A DNA stretch of 64,000 nucleotides from Acidovorax sp. Leaf191 (GTDB lineage Bacteria; Pseudomonadota; Gammaproteobacteria; Burkholderiales; Burkholderiaceae_C): NCBI RefSeq assembly GCF_001424425.1, contig NZ_LMPT01000001.1, positions 298,137-362,136 of the forward strand, given 5' to 3'. A model generated the notes under the pieces. That model saw only the letters and a program-made list of their open reading frames with translations, ran no database searches and was not told where the DNA came from. The position numbers were made by a program, and so were the translations under genes. Positions within the stretch are counted from its first letter, which is position 1, and the number at the start of each line of letters is the position of its first letter. This document shows positions 1 through 8,515 of this stretch, piece after piece.

Positions 1-373
1 GGTTGCGGCAGCCGAGGTAGATGTTCCAGGCGACGATGAAACGCGGCTGGGCATAGATCAGATCCCACGCTGCCTGCACGAACAGCGTCGCGCGCTGCGC
101 GGCGGGCAGCGTGCGCGCCGGCCAGAGCTGGCCTGCCTCCACGCGCTGCTCCACCAGCTCGCTCAGCACACGCATCATGAGCACGGCCTTGGACTCGAAG
201 TGGTGCTGCACCGCGCCTGAGGTCATGCCGGCCGAGCGCGCCAGTTCGTGGATGGACATCTCCTCCAGGCTGCGGTGCTGGATCACGTCGATGGCCGTGG
301 CGATGAGGTGCTGGCGCGTGGCCGCGCTGCGCTCGGCGTGGCTGCGGCGCTCAGGGATGTTCCGGGTGTTCAT
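1..373 (-). CDS. TetR/AcrR family transcriptional regulator (C-terminus outside window)
   Basis: Reading the minus strand from the ATG at 373 gives an open frame to the window edge (about 124 residues seen, no stop). The N-terminus is a typical TetR helix-turn-helix: a helix with RSAATRQHLIATAIDVI, then MSIHELARSAGMTSGAVQHHF, the recognition-helix region, followed by the start of the ligand-binding helical domain. It is divergent from the FAD dehydrogenase at 538, and a palindrome lies just upstream of its own start, so control of itself and possibly of that dehydrogenase is inferred. The ligand is unknown. The family call is firm; the gene is truncated only by the window. Confidence 0.88.
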   Translation of the reverse strand, partial: MNTRNIPERRSHAERSAATRQHLIATAIDVIQHRSLEEMSIHELARSAGMTSGAVQHHFESKAVLMMRVLSELVEQRVEAGQLWPARTLPAAQRATLFVQAAWDLIYAQPRFIVAWNIYLGCRN

Positions 374-388
374 GCGGCACAAGCAATA

Positions 389-408
389 TACATTTCAAAC
401 GTAATGTA
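389..408. promoter_or_regulatory. Palindromic operator candidate for the divergent TetR regulator
   Basis: TACATT (389-394) and AATGTA (403-408) form perfect 6-bp inverted arms around an 8-bp spacer. The site lies 16 bp upstream of the TetR start codon in an AT-rich island. Position and symmetry fit TetR autoregulation; binding is inferred. Confidence 0.5.
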
Positions 409-537
409 AATGCGGCGCCGTCGCACCCCATCGGGGAATACCCGGTGGGCAACCCTGCCCGCACTGGGGGCCGGCCGCACAGGGCCGGCCCGGCCACCTA
501 GAATGATTTCCAACCGCCGACCTACGGAGACACACCC

Positions 538-1962
538 ATGAACGCCCCCACCGCCACCGCCCACCTGATGCCCGAGATCCACCTGCGCGATGTGCCGCAG
601 GCCTTGATCGAGGCACTGCAAAACCGCTTTGGCGCGCAGTGCTCCACGGCCCAGGCCGTGCGCGAGCAGCACGGGCGCGACGAGGGCTCGCTGCAGGCGC
701 CCCCGCCTTCGGCCGTGGTGTTTGCCCAGAACACGCAGGACGTGGCCGACGCCGTGAAGCTGGCCAGCCAGTACGAGGTGCCCGTGATCCCCTACGGCGC
801 GGGTTCATCGCTCGAAGGCCACCTGCTGGCCGTGCAGGGCGGCATCAGCATCGACGTGAGCCGCATGAACCAGGTGCTCAGTGTGAACGCCGAAGACCTC
901 ACGGTGACGGTGCAGCCCGGCATCACGCGCAAGCAGCTCAACGATGCGATCAAGGACACGGGCCTGTTCTTCCCCATCGACCCCGGCGCCGACGCGAGCA
1001 TCGGCGGCATGAGCGCCACGCGCGCCAGCGGCACCAACGCCGTGCGCTACGGCACCATGCGCGAGAACGTGCTGGCGCTGGAGGTGGTCACGGCCAGCGG
1101 CGACATCATCCACACCGGCACACGCGCCAAGAAGAGCAGCGCCGGTTACGACCTCACTCGCCTGCTGGTGGGCAGCGAGGGCACGCTGGGCATCATGACG
1201 CAGATCACCGTGCGCCTGTACCCGCTGCCCGAAGCAGTGAGCGCCGCGATCTGCTCGTTCCCGAGCATCGAGGCCGCCGTGCACACCGTGATCCAGACCA
1301 TCCAGTTGGGCGTGCCGATTGCGCGCGTGGAGCTCATCGACCACCACACGGTGCGCATGGTGAACGCCCACAGCAAGCTCACGCTGCGCGAGGAGCCCAT
1401 GCTGCTGATGGAGTTCCACGGCTCGCCCTCCAGCGTGAAGGAGCAGGCCGAGACCGTGCAGGACATCGCCAGCGAGTTCGGCGGCCAGGCCTTCGAATGG
1501 GCCAGCACGCCCGAGGAACGCACCCGCCTGTGGACCGCACGGCACAACGCTTACTTCGCCGCCGTGCAAAGCCGCCCGGGCTGCCGCGCCATCAGCACCG
1601 ACACCTGCGTGCCCATCAGCCGCCTGGCCGACTGCCTGCTCGAATCCGTGGACGAGGCCGAAGCCAGCGGCATCCCGTACTTCCTCGTCGGCCACGTGGG
1701 CGACGGCAACTTCCACTTCGGCTACTTGATCGACCCCGACAGCGCCGAAGAACGCGCGAAGGCCGAGGCCTTGAACCACACCCTGGTAGCCCGCGCGCTG
1801 AGCATGGGCGGCACCTGCACCGGCGAACATGGCGTGGGCATCCACAAGATGGGCTTCCTGCTGGACGAAACGGGGGCGGGCGCGGTGGACATGATGCGGT
1901 CGATCAAGCGGGCGCTGGACCCGAAGAACATCTTGAATCCGGGAAAGATTTTCGCGATGTGA
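538..1962 (+). CDS. FAD-linked D-lactate/glycolate-type dehydrogenase
   Basis: 474-residue flavoprotein of the D-lactate dehydrogenase (cytochrome)/GlcD family, which oxidises 2-hydroxy acids and passes electrons to a quinone or cytochrome. An N-terminal FAD-binding (PCMH-type) domain shows IPYGAGSSLEG near residues 85-95 and DPGADASIGGM near 148-158. The C-terminal FAD-oxidase domain shows HVGDGNFH and the TCTGEHGVGIHK signature close to the end. Length and motifs are complete. A GGAG lies 10 bp upstream of the ATG. There is no GlcE/GlcF partner nearby, so a single-subunit D-lactate dehydrogenase is more likely than a glycolate oxidase subunit. The exact substrate cannot be read from the sequence. 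Confidence 0.9.
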   Translation: MNAPTATAHLMPEIHLRDVPQALIEALQNRFGAQCSTAQAVREQHGRDEGSLQAPPPSAVVFAQNTQDVADAVKLASQYEVPVIPYGAGSSLEGHLLAVQGGISIDVSRMNQVLSVNAEDLTVTVQPGITRKQLNDAIKDTGLFFPIDPGADASIGGMSATRASGTNAVRYGTMRENVLALEVVTASGDIIHTGTRAKKSSAGYDLTRLLVGSEGTLGIMTQITVRLYPLPEAVSAAICSFPSIEAAVHTVIQTIQLGVPIARVELIDHHTVRMVNAHSKLTLREEPMLLMEFHGSPSSVKEQAETVQDIASEFGGQAFEWASTPEERTRLWTARHNAYFAAVQSRPGCRAISTDTCVPISRLADCLLESVDEAEASGIPYFLVGHVGDGNFHFGYLIDPDSAEERAKAEALNHTLVARALSMGGTCTGEHGVGIHKMGFLLDETGAGAVDMMRSIKRALDPKNILNPGKIFAM

Positions 1963-2050
1963 TCACTGTGGGCGCAGTGTGAGGCGCGCCGTGGTGCCAT
2001 CCCAGGGCGCTGTGCGGATGCCGCCGTGTGCTGAGCCACTGTCAACGAGC

Positions 2051-2791
2051 ATGGTCACCGTTGTACTCCTGCCTGGCATGGACGGCACGGGCGAATTGTT
2101 CGCCCCGTTTGTCGCAGCGCTGGGCCCATCGATCAGAACGGTGGTGGTGCGCTATCCCACGCAGAGTGCGCTCGGCTACCAAGCACTGGAAGTGGTGGCA
2201 CGCCAGGCACTGCCGCAAGACGGACCCTATGTGCTGCTGGGTGAGTCGTTTTCAGGCCCCATCGCCCTGTCGCTGGCTGCGTCCTGCCCGCCAGGGCTGG
2301 CCGGGGTGGTGCTGTGTGCCACCTTTGCGACGAACCCGGTGCCGCTGCTGCACCCCGTGAGCGCGCTTGCGGCCATCACGCCCTTCGAGCTTGCACCCGC
2401 ATGGCTGGTGCGAAAACTTCTCATGGGCCGGCATACGTCGCCGGATCTGGGGCGCCTGTTGCGCGCTACTCTGGCCAAGGTGTCGGGGGCAGCGCTGCGC
2501 GCCAGGGCGGGCGCCCTCTTGAGGGTGAACGTGGTCGCCCAGTTGCGCGCGGTGCAAGTGCCGGTGCTGTACCTGCAAGCCACGGAAGACCGGTTGATCA
2601 AGGAAGCATCGGCGGAGGTGATCAAGCGCGCGCTGCCCAACGTGGAGATCGTTCGCATCGAGGCTCCACACTTGCTGCTGCAGGTCGCGCACACCGCTGC
2701 CGCAACGGCGGTGGCCGCTTTCTCTGCGCGGGCGGAAGCCGTGTGGAGGTCCGCCGCAGAGCCGGCCGCAAGGCCAGTCGGTACGGCCTGA
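2051..2791 (+). CDS. Alpha/beta hydrolase
   Basis: 246 residues from ATG 2051; an upstream GTG at 1979 would add 24 residues with no family-like character. The frame begins MVTVVLLPGMDGTGELF, a typical first strand and oxyanion loop. GESFSG near residue 67 is the nucleophile elbow (Ser). TEDRL gives the acid and APHLLLQ the histidine, completing a Ser-Asp-His triad. No signal peptide, so cytoplasmic. It follows the FAD dehydrogenase on the same strand at 88 bp but no joint role is evident. Substrate unknown; an esterase-like small-molecule hydrolase is the safe reading. Confidence 0.8.
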   Translation: MVTVVLLPGMDGTGELFAPFVAALGPSIRTVVVRYPTQSALGYQALEVVARQALPQDGPYVLLGESFSGPIALSLAASCPPGLAGVVLCATFATNPVPLLHPVSALAAITPFELAPAWLVRKLLMGRHTSPDLGRLLRATLAKVSGAALRARAGALLRVNVVAQLRAVQVPVLYLQATEDRLIKEASAEVIKRALPNVEIVRIEAPHLLLQVAHTAAATAVAAFSARAEAVWRSAAEPAARPVGTA

Positions 2792-2892
2792 TCCCACAGG
2801 TTTTCTCGCCAAGAGTGACGGATTTCACGGCGCGATCCGGTGGCGGCGCCGCATGCGGCGGCCGCCCGGGCGTGCCCATCTATGCTCGACCA

Positions 2893-3648
2893 ATGCCCCA
2901 GTTCATTCGCTCGTTCACGCTGCTCATCGCGCTTCTTGGCAGCCTGCTCTTTGGCGCCTTGCTGATCACCTCCCTGCTGCAACCCACCTGGGTCGAGCAC
3001 ACGGCGCGCGACATGATCCGCCAGCACATTGAAAAGAAAACCGGCGAGAAGCTGCAGGCCCTGGATGAGCGCTTTCTGACCGGGCGGGCGCGGCTTCTCT
3101 GGCAGGGCAAGGAGCAAGAAATCGAAGCCGCCCGCAAGGCGCTGTCGGCAGGCCTGCCGGGGCGCGTGGCCGCCATTGCCGCGGAGATGGGCATCCCCAC
3201 CTGCGAGTGCCGCAAGCGGCGTGAGGAGCGCCTGCAGCTGGAGATCGGCACGGCGCAGCAGATGCAGGCCCGCCTTGACGCGTTGATCCGCACGGCTTAC
3301 CTCGACACGGCAGACAAGCTGCTGCGCGAGCTGCGCATCTTCAGCGGCGCGAATGCGCTCGCGTTTGCCTTGCTGGGGCTGGCCGCATGGCGGCGCCGCG
3401 GTGCACAAGCGGCGGCGCTGGTACCGGCCGCGGCCACGCTGCTGGCGGCTACGCTGATCTGCAGCGGCGTGTACCTGTGGGGCCAGAACTGGCTCTCCAC
3501 CATCGTCTTCGGCAGCTACGTGGGATGGGGCCAGTTGGCCTACATTGCGGTGGTGTACGCGTGGCTGTGCGACCTGCTGTTCAACCAGGCCCGCGTGAGC
3601 GGACACCTGTGCCAGGGCATGGGGAACATCTCCGTGTCACCCTGCTGA
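2893..3648 (+). CDS. Inner-membrane protein of unknown function
   Basis: 251 residues from the ATG at 2893. One N-terminal transmembrane helix (FTLLIALLGSLLFGALLITSLL) is followed by a hydrophilic, charged segment of about 110 residues with a CECRKRREER stretch, then three further hydrophobic helices. The layout is a membrane anchor with a periplasmic or cytoplasmic helical domain. I do not recognise the family. The longer frame from 2314 overlaps the hydrolase gene and is not used. It lies 14 bp before the phosphoesterase at 3663, so the two may be co-transcribed. Confidence 0.65.
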   Translation: MPQFIRSFTLLIALLGSLLFGALLITSLLQPTWVEHTARDMIRQHIEKKTGEKLQALDERFLTGRARLLWQGKEQEIEAARKALSAGLPGRVAAIAAEMGIPTCECRKRREERLQLEIGTAQQMQARLDALIRTAYLDTADKLLRELRIFSGANALAFALLGLAAWRRRGAQAAALVPAAATLLAATLICSGVYLWGQNWLSTIVFGSYVGWGQLAYIAVVYAWLCDLLFNQARVSGHLCQGMGNISVSPC

Positions 3649-3662
3649 AAGTTTTTCTCACC

Positions 3663-4400
3663 ATGCGCATCGCCCTCGTCTCCGACATCCACGGCAACCT
3701 GGCAGCCCTCGAAGCCGTGGCGGCCGACATCCGCCAGCGCGGCGCCGACCGGGTGGTGAACCTGGGCGACAACCTCTCGGGCCCGCTGCTGCCGCGCGAG
3801 ACGGCGCAGTGGCTCATGGCATCGGGATGGCTGTCGCTGGCGGGCAACCACGAGCGGCAGGTGCTGCACCTGCAGCCCGGGCGGGGTGGCCCGTCGGACG
3901 AGTACGCGCACGCGCAGCTCACAGAGGCCGAGTTCGCATGGATGCGCACGCTGCAGCACCGCGTGCGCCTGACCGACGACGTGCTGCTGTGCCACGGCTC
4001 GCCGCGCAGTGACCACGAATACCTGCTGGAGACGCTGGACGGCCACGCCCTGCGCCTGGCGCGGCCCGCAGAGATCCGCGAGCGACTCGATGTAGAGACT
4101 GCGGTGCCTGTGATCGCCTGCGGGCACACCCATGTGCCGCGCGCAGTGCGGCTGGGCGCGCAGTTGCTGGTCAACCCCGGCAGCGTGGGGTTGCAGGCGT
4201 ACAGCGACGACCACCCCGTCTACCACGCGGTGGAATCTGGCACGCCCGATGCGCGCTACGCGCTGATCACGCTGCACGGCGGCCAGTGGCAGGTGGAGCA
4301 CATCGCCGTGGCTTACAACCATGACGCGATGGCGCTGCTGGCCGAGCAGCGGCAGAGGCCGGATTGGGCGCATGCGCTTCGCACAGGGTACATGCCCTGA
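3663..4400 (+). CDS. Metallophosphoesterase (YfcE/calcineurin-like)
   Basis: 245 residues carrying all the metal-binding blocks of calcineurin-like phosphoesterases in order: SDIHGN at residues 7-12, NLGDN, AGNHE, CHGSP and CGHTHV, followed by NPGSVG. The family hydrolyses phosphomono- or diesters using two metal ions. The protein is cytoplasmic (no signal or membrane segment). It sits 14 bp after the membrane protein at 2893 on the same strand. The closest type is the single-domain YfcE/MJ0936-like group; substrate not predictable. Confidence 0.88.
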   Translation: MRIALVSDIHGNLAALEAVAADIRQRGADRVVNLGDNLSGPLLPRETAQWLMASGWLSLAGNHERQVLHLQPGRGGPSDEYAHAQLTEAEFAWMRTLQHRVRLTDDVLLCHGSPRSDHEYLLETLDGHALRLARPAEIRERLDVETAVPVIACGHTHVPRAVRLGAQLLVNPGSVGLQAYSDDHPVYHAVESGTPDARYALITLHGGQWQVEHIAVAYNHDAMALLAEQRQRPDWAHALRTGYMP

Positions 4401-4444
4401 CGCAGATCGTGCGCCTCAGGCAGGGCCGCAATGCAGCGCACCGC

Positions 4445-4789
4445 TCAGCCGTGCACCCGGCGTGAATCCGCTGGCGCCTGTGCGCGGTCGTGCAGGCCGT
4501 AGTCGCGCACCACGGCGGCCACGCGCAGGCGGTAGTCCGCAAAGATGCCGGCGCGGCCTGCCTGCTGGGTGCCGCGGTGGGCCTCCACCTGGCGCCAGCG
4601 GGCCACGGCCTCTTCATCGCGCCAGAACGAGAGCGACAGCAGCTTGCCGGGCTCGCTCAGGCTCTCGAACCGCTCGATGGAAATGAAGCCGTCCATCTGC
4701 TCCAGCGCGGGCCGCAGCGCGGCGGCAGCGGCCAGGTAGGCGTCCTTGCGGCCAGGTGCGGGCAGCACCTCGAAGATCACGGCCATCAT
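4445..4789 (-). CDS. Antibiotic biosynthesis monooxygenase (ABM) domain protein
   Basis: 114 residues with an ABM ferredoxin-like fold: [20 protein letters not shown], then [34 protein letters not shown] and the histidine-containing [10 protein letters not shown]. These small dimeric proteins are monooxygenases or haem/quinone-interacting enzymes. Translation is coupled to the NIPSNAP gene upstream (ATGA overlap, 4786-4789). Two adjacent ATG codons exist; the first is used. Same transcription unit as the gene at 4786-5130 and divergent from the ArsR-type regulator at 5221. Confidence 0.8.
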   Translation of the reverse strand: MMAVIFEVLPAPGRKDAYLAAAAALRPALEQMDGFISIERFESLSEPGKLLSLSFWRDEEAVARWRQVEAHRGTQQAGRAGIFADYRLRVAAVVRDYGLHDRAQAPADSRRVHG

Positions 4790-5130
4790 GGGGCGGACTC
4801 CACAGGGTGCGCGGGCAGGCCCAGCGTGCCTTCGACGCCCTGGGTGAAGGTGCGCTCCTCGCGCAGGATGAAGCGCTTTTCCTGCGCCATCGCAAAGTTG
4901 GCGCGGCCTTCGGGGTCGGTGCGCAGGCGGGCGCGGTAGGCCTCGTACGCGGCCAGCGAGTCAAAGCCGATGAGGCCCCACGCCTCGTAGTTGGTCCCTT
5001 CGTGTGGCAGGAAGTAGCCCAGCAGGTGGCCACCGCAGCGCGGGATGATCTGCCCCCAGCGGCGCGCGTATTCGGCGAACTGCTCGCGCTGGAAGGGGTC
5101 GATGTCGTAGCGGATGAAGCAGGTGATCAT
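4786..5130 (-). CDS. NIPSNAP family protein
   Basis: 114 residues beginning [25 protein letters not shown], the typical first strand and helix of NIPSNAP dimeric alpha/beta-barrel proteins, followed by [34 protein letters not shown]. The fold is related to the ABM domain encoded next to it, so the pair probably act on related substrates, or one arose from the other. Start chosen at ATG 5130; longer frames run through the divergent promoter region. The 4-bp overlap with the downstream gene indicates translational coupling. Confidence 0.8.
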   Translation of the reverse strand: MITCFIRYDIDPFQREQFAEYARRWGQIIPRCGGHLLGYFLPHEGTNYEAWGLIGFDSLAAYEAYRARLRTDPEGRANFAMAQEKRFILREERTFTQGVEGTLGLPAHPVESAP

Positions 5131-5198
5131 GGTGTGATGCCCGGGTCGGGATGCGTGTGGTGTGTGAGGGTTTGACGATAGGCGCTTGACGGCCCGGG

Positions 5199-5222
5199 AT
5201 GGTTCGCCCAACATCGAACCAT
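5199..5222. promoter_or_regulatory. 24-bp palindrome overlapping the regulator start codon
   Basis: ATGGTTCG (5199-5206) and CGAACCAT (5215-5222) are perfect 8-bp inverted arms with an 8-bp spacer. The right arm includes the first two bases of the regulator ATG at 5221. It lies between two divergent transcription units and is a strong autoregulatory operator candidate for the ArsR-type protein. Confidence 0.6.
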
Positions 5223-5982
5223 GAAAGACGGCCCCCACATCGCGCGCATTGCCGCGCTCATCGGCGACAGCGCGCGCGCCGAAGTCCTGACCGCACTGAT
5301 GGCCGACCGCGCCCTCACGGCCACCGAGCTGGCGGACATTGCCGGCGTCACCAAGCAGACCATCAGCGCGCACCTGGCCAAGCTGCTCGACGCCGGCCTG
5401 CTGTCGGTGGAGAGCCAGGGCCGGCACCGCTACTTTCGCCTGGCCGACCGCGACGTGGCGCAGTTGCTGGAGTCGCTGATGAACGTGGCGTTCCGTGCAG
5501 GCGCCGTGCGCTTGCGCGCAAGCCCGCGCGAACCCGCACTGCGGCGCGCCCGCGTCTGCTACGACCATCTGGCGGGCGAAGTGGGCGTGCAGTTGCACGA
5601 GGCGTTGCTGCGCCAGGGCTATCTGCACGCTGCCGATGGCGGCCTCGCGCTGACCACGGCGGGTGCCGAGTGGTTTGCCCAGCAAGGCATCGACACGGCC
5701 GTGGTGGAGCGCCAGCGGCGCATGCTGTGCCGCCCCTGCCTGGACTGGAGCGAGCGGCGCCACCACCTGGGCGGCGCGCTCGGTGCCGCGCTGCTGCAGC
5801 GCTTGGTGGAACGCGGCTGGGCGCGGCGCGACAAGGACTCGCGCGTGGTGCACTTCTCGGCCGAGGGCGAGCTGGCCCTGCGCGCATGGACGGCGCCTGC
5901 CGCTGGCGAGGCAGCGAGCAACGACACGGCCCACCGCCCCCGTCTGGCGAATGCGAAAACGAAAGCGCAGGTGGGCCTGTGA
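5221..5982 (+). CDS. ArsR-type winged-helix transcriptional regulator with long C-terminal domain
   Basis: 253 residues. The N-terminal 90 residues are an ArsR winged helix-turn-helix ([54 protein letters not shown]). A second domain of about 150 residues follows with a cysteine pair (MLCRPCLDW) near residue 165 and a second winged-helix-like segment. Classical ArsR proteins are about 100 residues, so this is the long two-domain form. It is divergent from the NIPSNAP/ABM pair, with a palindrome over its start codon. The inducer is unknown; the Cys pair could be a metal or thiol sensor (inference). Confidence 0.85.
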   Translation: MKDGPHIARIAALIGDSARAEVLTALMADRALTATELADIAGVTKQTISAHLAKLLDAGLLSVESQGRHRYFRLADRDVAQLLESLMNVAFRAGAVRLRASPREPALRRARVCYDHLAGEVGVQLHEALLRQGYLHAADGGLALTTAGAEWFAQQGIDTAVVERQRRMLCRPCLDWSERRHHLGGALGAALLQRLVERGWARRDKDSRVVHFSAEGELALRAWTAPAAGEAASNDTAHRPRLANAKTKAQVGL

Positions 5983-6302
5983 AGACCTTCGCACTCTTCG
6001 TGGCCACGGCGCTGGCCGAGATCGTGGGCTGCTACCTGCCGTGGCTGTGGCTGCGTCAGGGCAAGCCGGCATGGCTGCTGCTGCCCGCCGCGCTGAGCCT
6101 GGCGCTGTTTGCCTGGCTGCTCACGCTACACGACACCGCCGGCGCGGGGCGCGTCTATGCGGCGTACGGCGGCGTCTACATCGGCGTGGCGCTGGCCTGG
6201 CTGTGGGCAGTGGACGGCATCCGGCCCACGCCGTGGGATGTGGCGGGGGTGCTGGTGGCGCTGGCGGGCATGGCGATCATCGTTTTGCAGCCCATGAAGT
6301 GA
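5979..6302 (+). CDS. YnfA family (UPF0060) membrane protein
   Basis: 107 residues, the usual length of this family. It starts at GTG 5979, whose GTGA overlaps the stop of the regulator gene, so the two are translationally coupled. Four hydrophobic helices: [56 protein letters not shown] and [17 protein letters not shown]. The AEI-GCYLPW and [11 protein letters not shown] segments are characteristic. It belongs to the small multidrug-resistance-like superfamily, but transport activity is not established. The coupling suggests it is a target of the ArsR-type regulator. Confidence 0.88.
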   Translation: MKTFALFVATALAEIVGCYLPWLWLRQGKPAWLLLPAALSLALFAWLLTLHDTAGAGRVYAAYGGVYIGVALAWLWAVDGIRPTPWDVAGVLVALAGMAIIVLQPMK

Positions 6303-6392
6303 GCAACCGATGGGGTGCAGGCGGATGGATCGATCGCGCTGGCTGCCAGCGTGCGCAGAGCGGGGGTTTGTATTGAGGCTCTGCTGCTCACG

Positions 6393-6431
6393 CCCCCTCT
6401 CCCCAGCCCTCTCCCGCGAGGGGAGAGGGAG
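6393..6431 (+). repeat. CCCTCTCCC palindromic repeat, copy 1
   Basis: A GC-rich hairpin built from CCCTCTCCC arms, a CGCG centre and GGGAGAGGG, followed by a run of six T. Nearly identical to the copies at 27253 and 27449. With the T-run it could also end the YnfA transcript. Confidence 0.75.
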
Positions 6432-6495
6432 TTTTTTGGGGGGGCTGTCTGCGGCTCTGTTGCCGTTGTGTGCGGCGAGATGCAGTGGATAAGAA

Positions 6496-6550
6496 TGCTA
6501 TACAAATAATAGCTTCTAGCGCTTTTAGAAAGCGCGCCAGAGGCCATTTC
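6496..6550 (+). repeat. GCTAGCGCTT dispersed element, copy 1
   Basis: Contains TGCTAT, then ATAGCTTCTAGCGCTTTT, an AAGCGC and AGAGGCCATTT. Same modular order as the copies at 20917, 29968 and 52121. Confidence 0.75.
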
Positions 6551-6580
6551 TACCAGAGTCGTACCCTACCCCGGCTTTGA

Positions 6581-6619
6581 CCCCCTCTCCCCTCGCGGGA
6601 GAGGGTCGGGGAGAGGGGG
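6581..6619 (-). repeat. CCCTCTCCC palindromic repeat, copy 2 (inverted)
   Basis: Same palindrome as copy 1 in the opposite orientation, 150 bp away, lying 63 bp beyond the stop of the minus-strand binding-protein gene. Confidence 0.7.
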
Positions 6620-6682
6620 CCGTCTTCCGCGCACTACGGCTGCTTCACCCCAGCCACCTTCCAACCAGCAACCCGCCGACCC

Positions 6683-8287
6683 TCAATTCACCTTGATCAA
6701 CCGCCAGTCGATGCGGTTGTCCGGCCGCTGCACCAGATCCACGTTCTTCTTCATGGCCCAGGCCAGCATCTGGTTGTGCAGTGGAATGTTGGCCACGGTG
6801 TCGTTTTGCAGTTGCAGCCCTTCGGTGAGCAGCCGGTTGCGCACCGGCAGGTCGATCTCGGTCTTCACGCGGTCCACGATGTAGTCCATGCGTTCGTTGC
6901 TGTAGCGGCCCAGGTTGTAGTTGCCGTCGCCGCCGGTGGTCTTGGTGCGCGTGAGCGACTGCAGGGTGTACAGCGCGTCGAACGTGGGCACGCCCCAGCT
7001 GAGCAGCGCGATGCTGGCCTCGTGCCGCTGGGCCATGGGGTAGTAGGTGACGGCCGGCAGCGTGCGCAGCTTGGCCTTGACGCCCACGCGCGCCCACATC
7101 GAGGTGATGGCCTGGCACAGCCCTTCGTCCTGGATGATGGCGTTGTTGCTGCAGGCCAGGTCGACCTCGAAGCCGTCCTTGTAGCCCGCATCGGCCAGCA
7201 GCGCCTTGGCCGCGTTGGGGTCGTAAGGCAGGCGCTTGTCCACCGCCTCCGTCCAGCCGTTGACCAGCGGCGAGACGATGGCGCCCGTGGGCTTGGACAT
7301 GCCGCGCATGGTCACGCGCTGCAACGTACCGACATCGATGGCCTGGTACAGCGCTTTGCGCACCCGCAGGTCCTTGAGCGGGTTCTTGCCCTTGATGTTG
7401 CTGCCCGGCAGCTCGTCGCGGAACTGGTCCATGGCCAGGTAGATGGTGCGGTTCTCGACCATCTCCATGACCTTGAGATTGGGGTTGGCCCGGAGCCGCT
7501 CCAGGTCCTGCAGGCTGGTGTCGCGCACCATGTCGACCTCGCCGGACAGCAGCGCCGCGATGCGCGTGGCCTCGGACTTGATGGGCGTGTAGGTGATCTC
7601 GGTCACGTTGCCCTCGGTCTTGCCAGCGTTCCACCACAGCGGGTTGGCGGCGAACACGATCTTCTGGTCGGGCACCCATTCCTTGAGCACGAAGGGCCCG
7701 GTGCCCATGGCATTGCGGTGCGAAAACGTTTCGTCCTTGGCCTTGATGTCCTTGGGCTCCACCGCGTTGTTCTTCTCGGCCCAGGCCTTGCTCATCACGC
7801 GCAGCTCGGTCAGCTGGTTGAGCAGCACCGGGTTGGGGTTCTTCAGGAAGATGTCGATGGTCTCGCCATCCACCTTCGCGATGCGGTCCATGCCCTGGGT
7901 GTAGATGGCATATGTGGACGTCTTGCTCATCGCGCGCTGCAGCGAATACACCACGTCGTCGGCCGTCATGGCCGAGCCGTCGCTGAACTTCACGCCCTGG
8001 CGCAGCTTCAGGCGCAGCTGCGTGGGGCTGACCTGCTGCCACGAGGTGGCCAACAGCGGCTCGACCTTGAGCGTGCGGCTGTTGAACATCACCAGCGACT
8101 CGTACACCGCCGCATGGATGCCGTTGCCCAGGGCGCTGTTCTGCGAGTGGATGTCCATGGTCTGGATGTCGCTGGAACCGGCCCATTTGAAAGGCTTTGC
8201 GCCCGCGATGGCGGGCACCATGCACGCCATCACGGCCGCCAGTGCAGGGGCGGATAGCAGCGAAGAACGATCGAAACGCAGGCGCAT
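6683..8287 (-). CDS. ABC transporter substrate-binding protein, peptide/opine family (SBP family 5)
   Basis: 534 residues from the ATG at 8287. A signal peptide (MRLRFDRSSLLSAPALAAVM to about AIAGA) is followed by the family 5 pattern: SSDIQTMDIHSQNS, YESLVMFN, LATSWQQVSPTQLRLKLRQGVKFSDGSAMTADDVVYSL and, later, NPNPVLLNQL and GTGPFVLKEW. It is a periplasmic binding protein for peptides, glutathione or opine-like ligands. No permease or ATPase genes flank it in the window, so it is an orphan or works with a transporter elsewhere. The 808-residue frame ending here runs upstream through unrelated sequence; the signal peptide fixes the start. Confidence 0.9.
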   Translation of the reverse strand: MRLRFDRSSLLSAPALAAVMACMVPAIAGAKPFKWAGSSDIQTMDIHSQNSALGNGIHAAVYESLVMFNSRTLKVEPLLATSWQQVSPTQLRLKLRQGVKFSDGSAMTADDVVYSLQRAMSKTSTYAIYTQGMDRIAKVDGETIDIFLKNPNPVLLNQLTELRVMSKAWAEKNNAVEPKDIKAKDETFSHRNAMGTGPFVLKEWVPDQKIVFAANPLWWNAGKTEGNVTEITYTPIKSEATRIAALLSGEVDMVRDTSLQDLERLRANPNLKVMEMVENRTIYLAMDQFRDELPGSNIKGKNPLKDLRVRKALYQAIDVGTLQRVTMRGMSKPTGAIVSPLVNGWTEAVDKRLPYDPNAAKALLADAGYKDGFEVDLACSNNAIIQDEGLCQAITSMWARVGVKAKLRTLPAVTYYPMAQRHEASIALLSWGVPTFDALYTLQSLTRTKTTGGDGNYNLGRYSNERMDYIVDRVKTEIDLPVRNRLLTEGLQLQNDTVANIPLHNQMLAWAMKKNVDLVQRPDNRIDWRLIKVN

Positions 8288-8515
8288 ACAAACCTCCAAT
8301 GTGTTGTCAGCACGCAATGTGCAATAGCTCCCCGCTTCTGCGGATATGGAAATCCCTGGGGTGCGGCACCATGGGCGAGCCAAGGGCCTCGCGGTGCATG
8401 CACATGACATGCCACCGCCCGGCGCTGCATACGGTCCATTACATCTCTTACACGCAGACCTTGGGGTTTCACGGCCAGAATCGCCGGTCCTCCTCTGCTC
8501 GACCCCGATCCCACC

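Larger units (their letters stand above)
6303..6682. other. Intergenic region made mostly of repeats
   Basis: No gene is seen between the YnfA-type gene and the convergent binding-protein gene. The segment holds two inverted copies of the CCCTCTCCC/GGGAGAGGG palindrome (6393-6431 and 6581-6619) flanking one copy of the GCTAGCGCTT dispersed element (6496-6550). The hairpins could end transcription from both sides. Confidence 0.6.

Noticed and set aside
2227-3606. 459-residue minus-strand frame
   Set aside because: Crosses two plus-strand genes; composition typical of a shadow frame.
6303-6682. CRISPR-like repeats
   Set aside because: The repeated units are few, inverted, unequally spaced and palindromic; no cas genes.
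8288-8515. Small gene or riboswitch before the peptide-binding protein gene
   Set aside because: No open frame with a ribosome-binding site and no recognisable riboswitch core.
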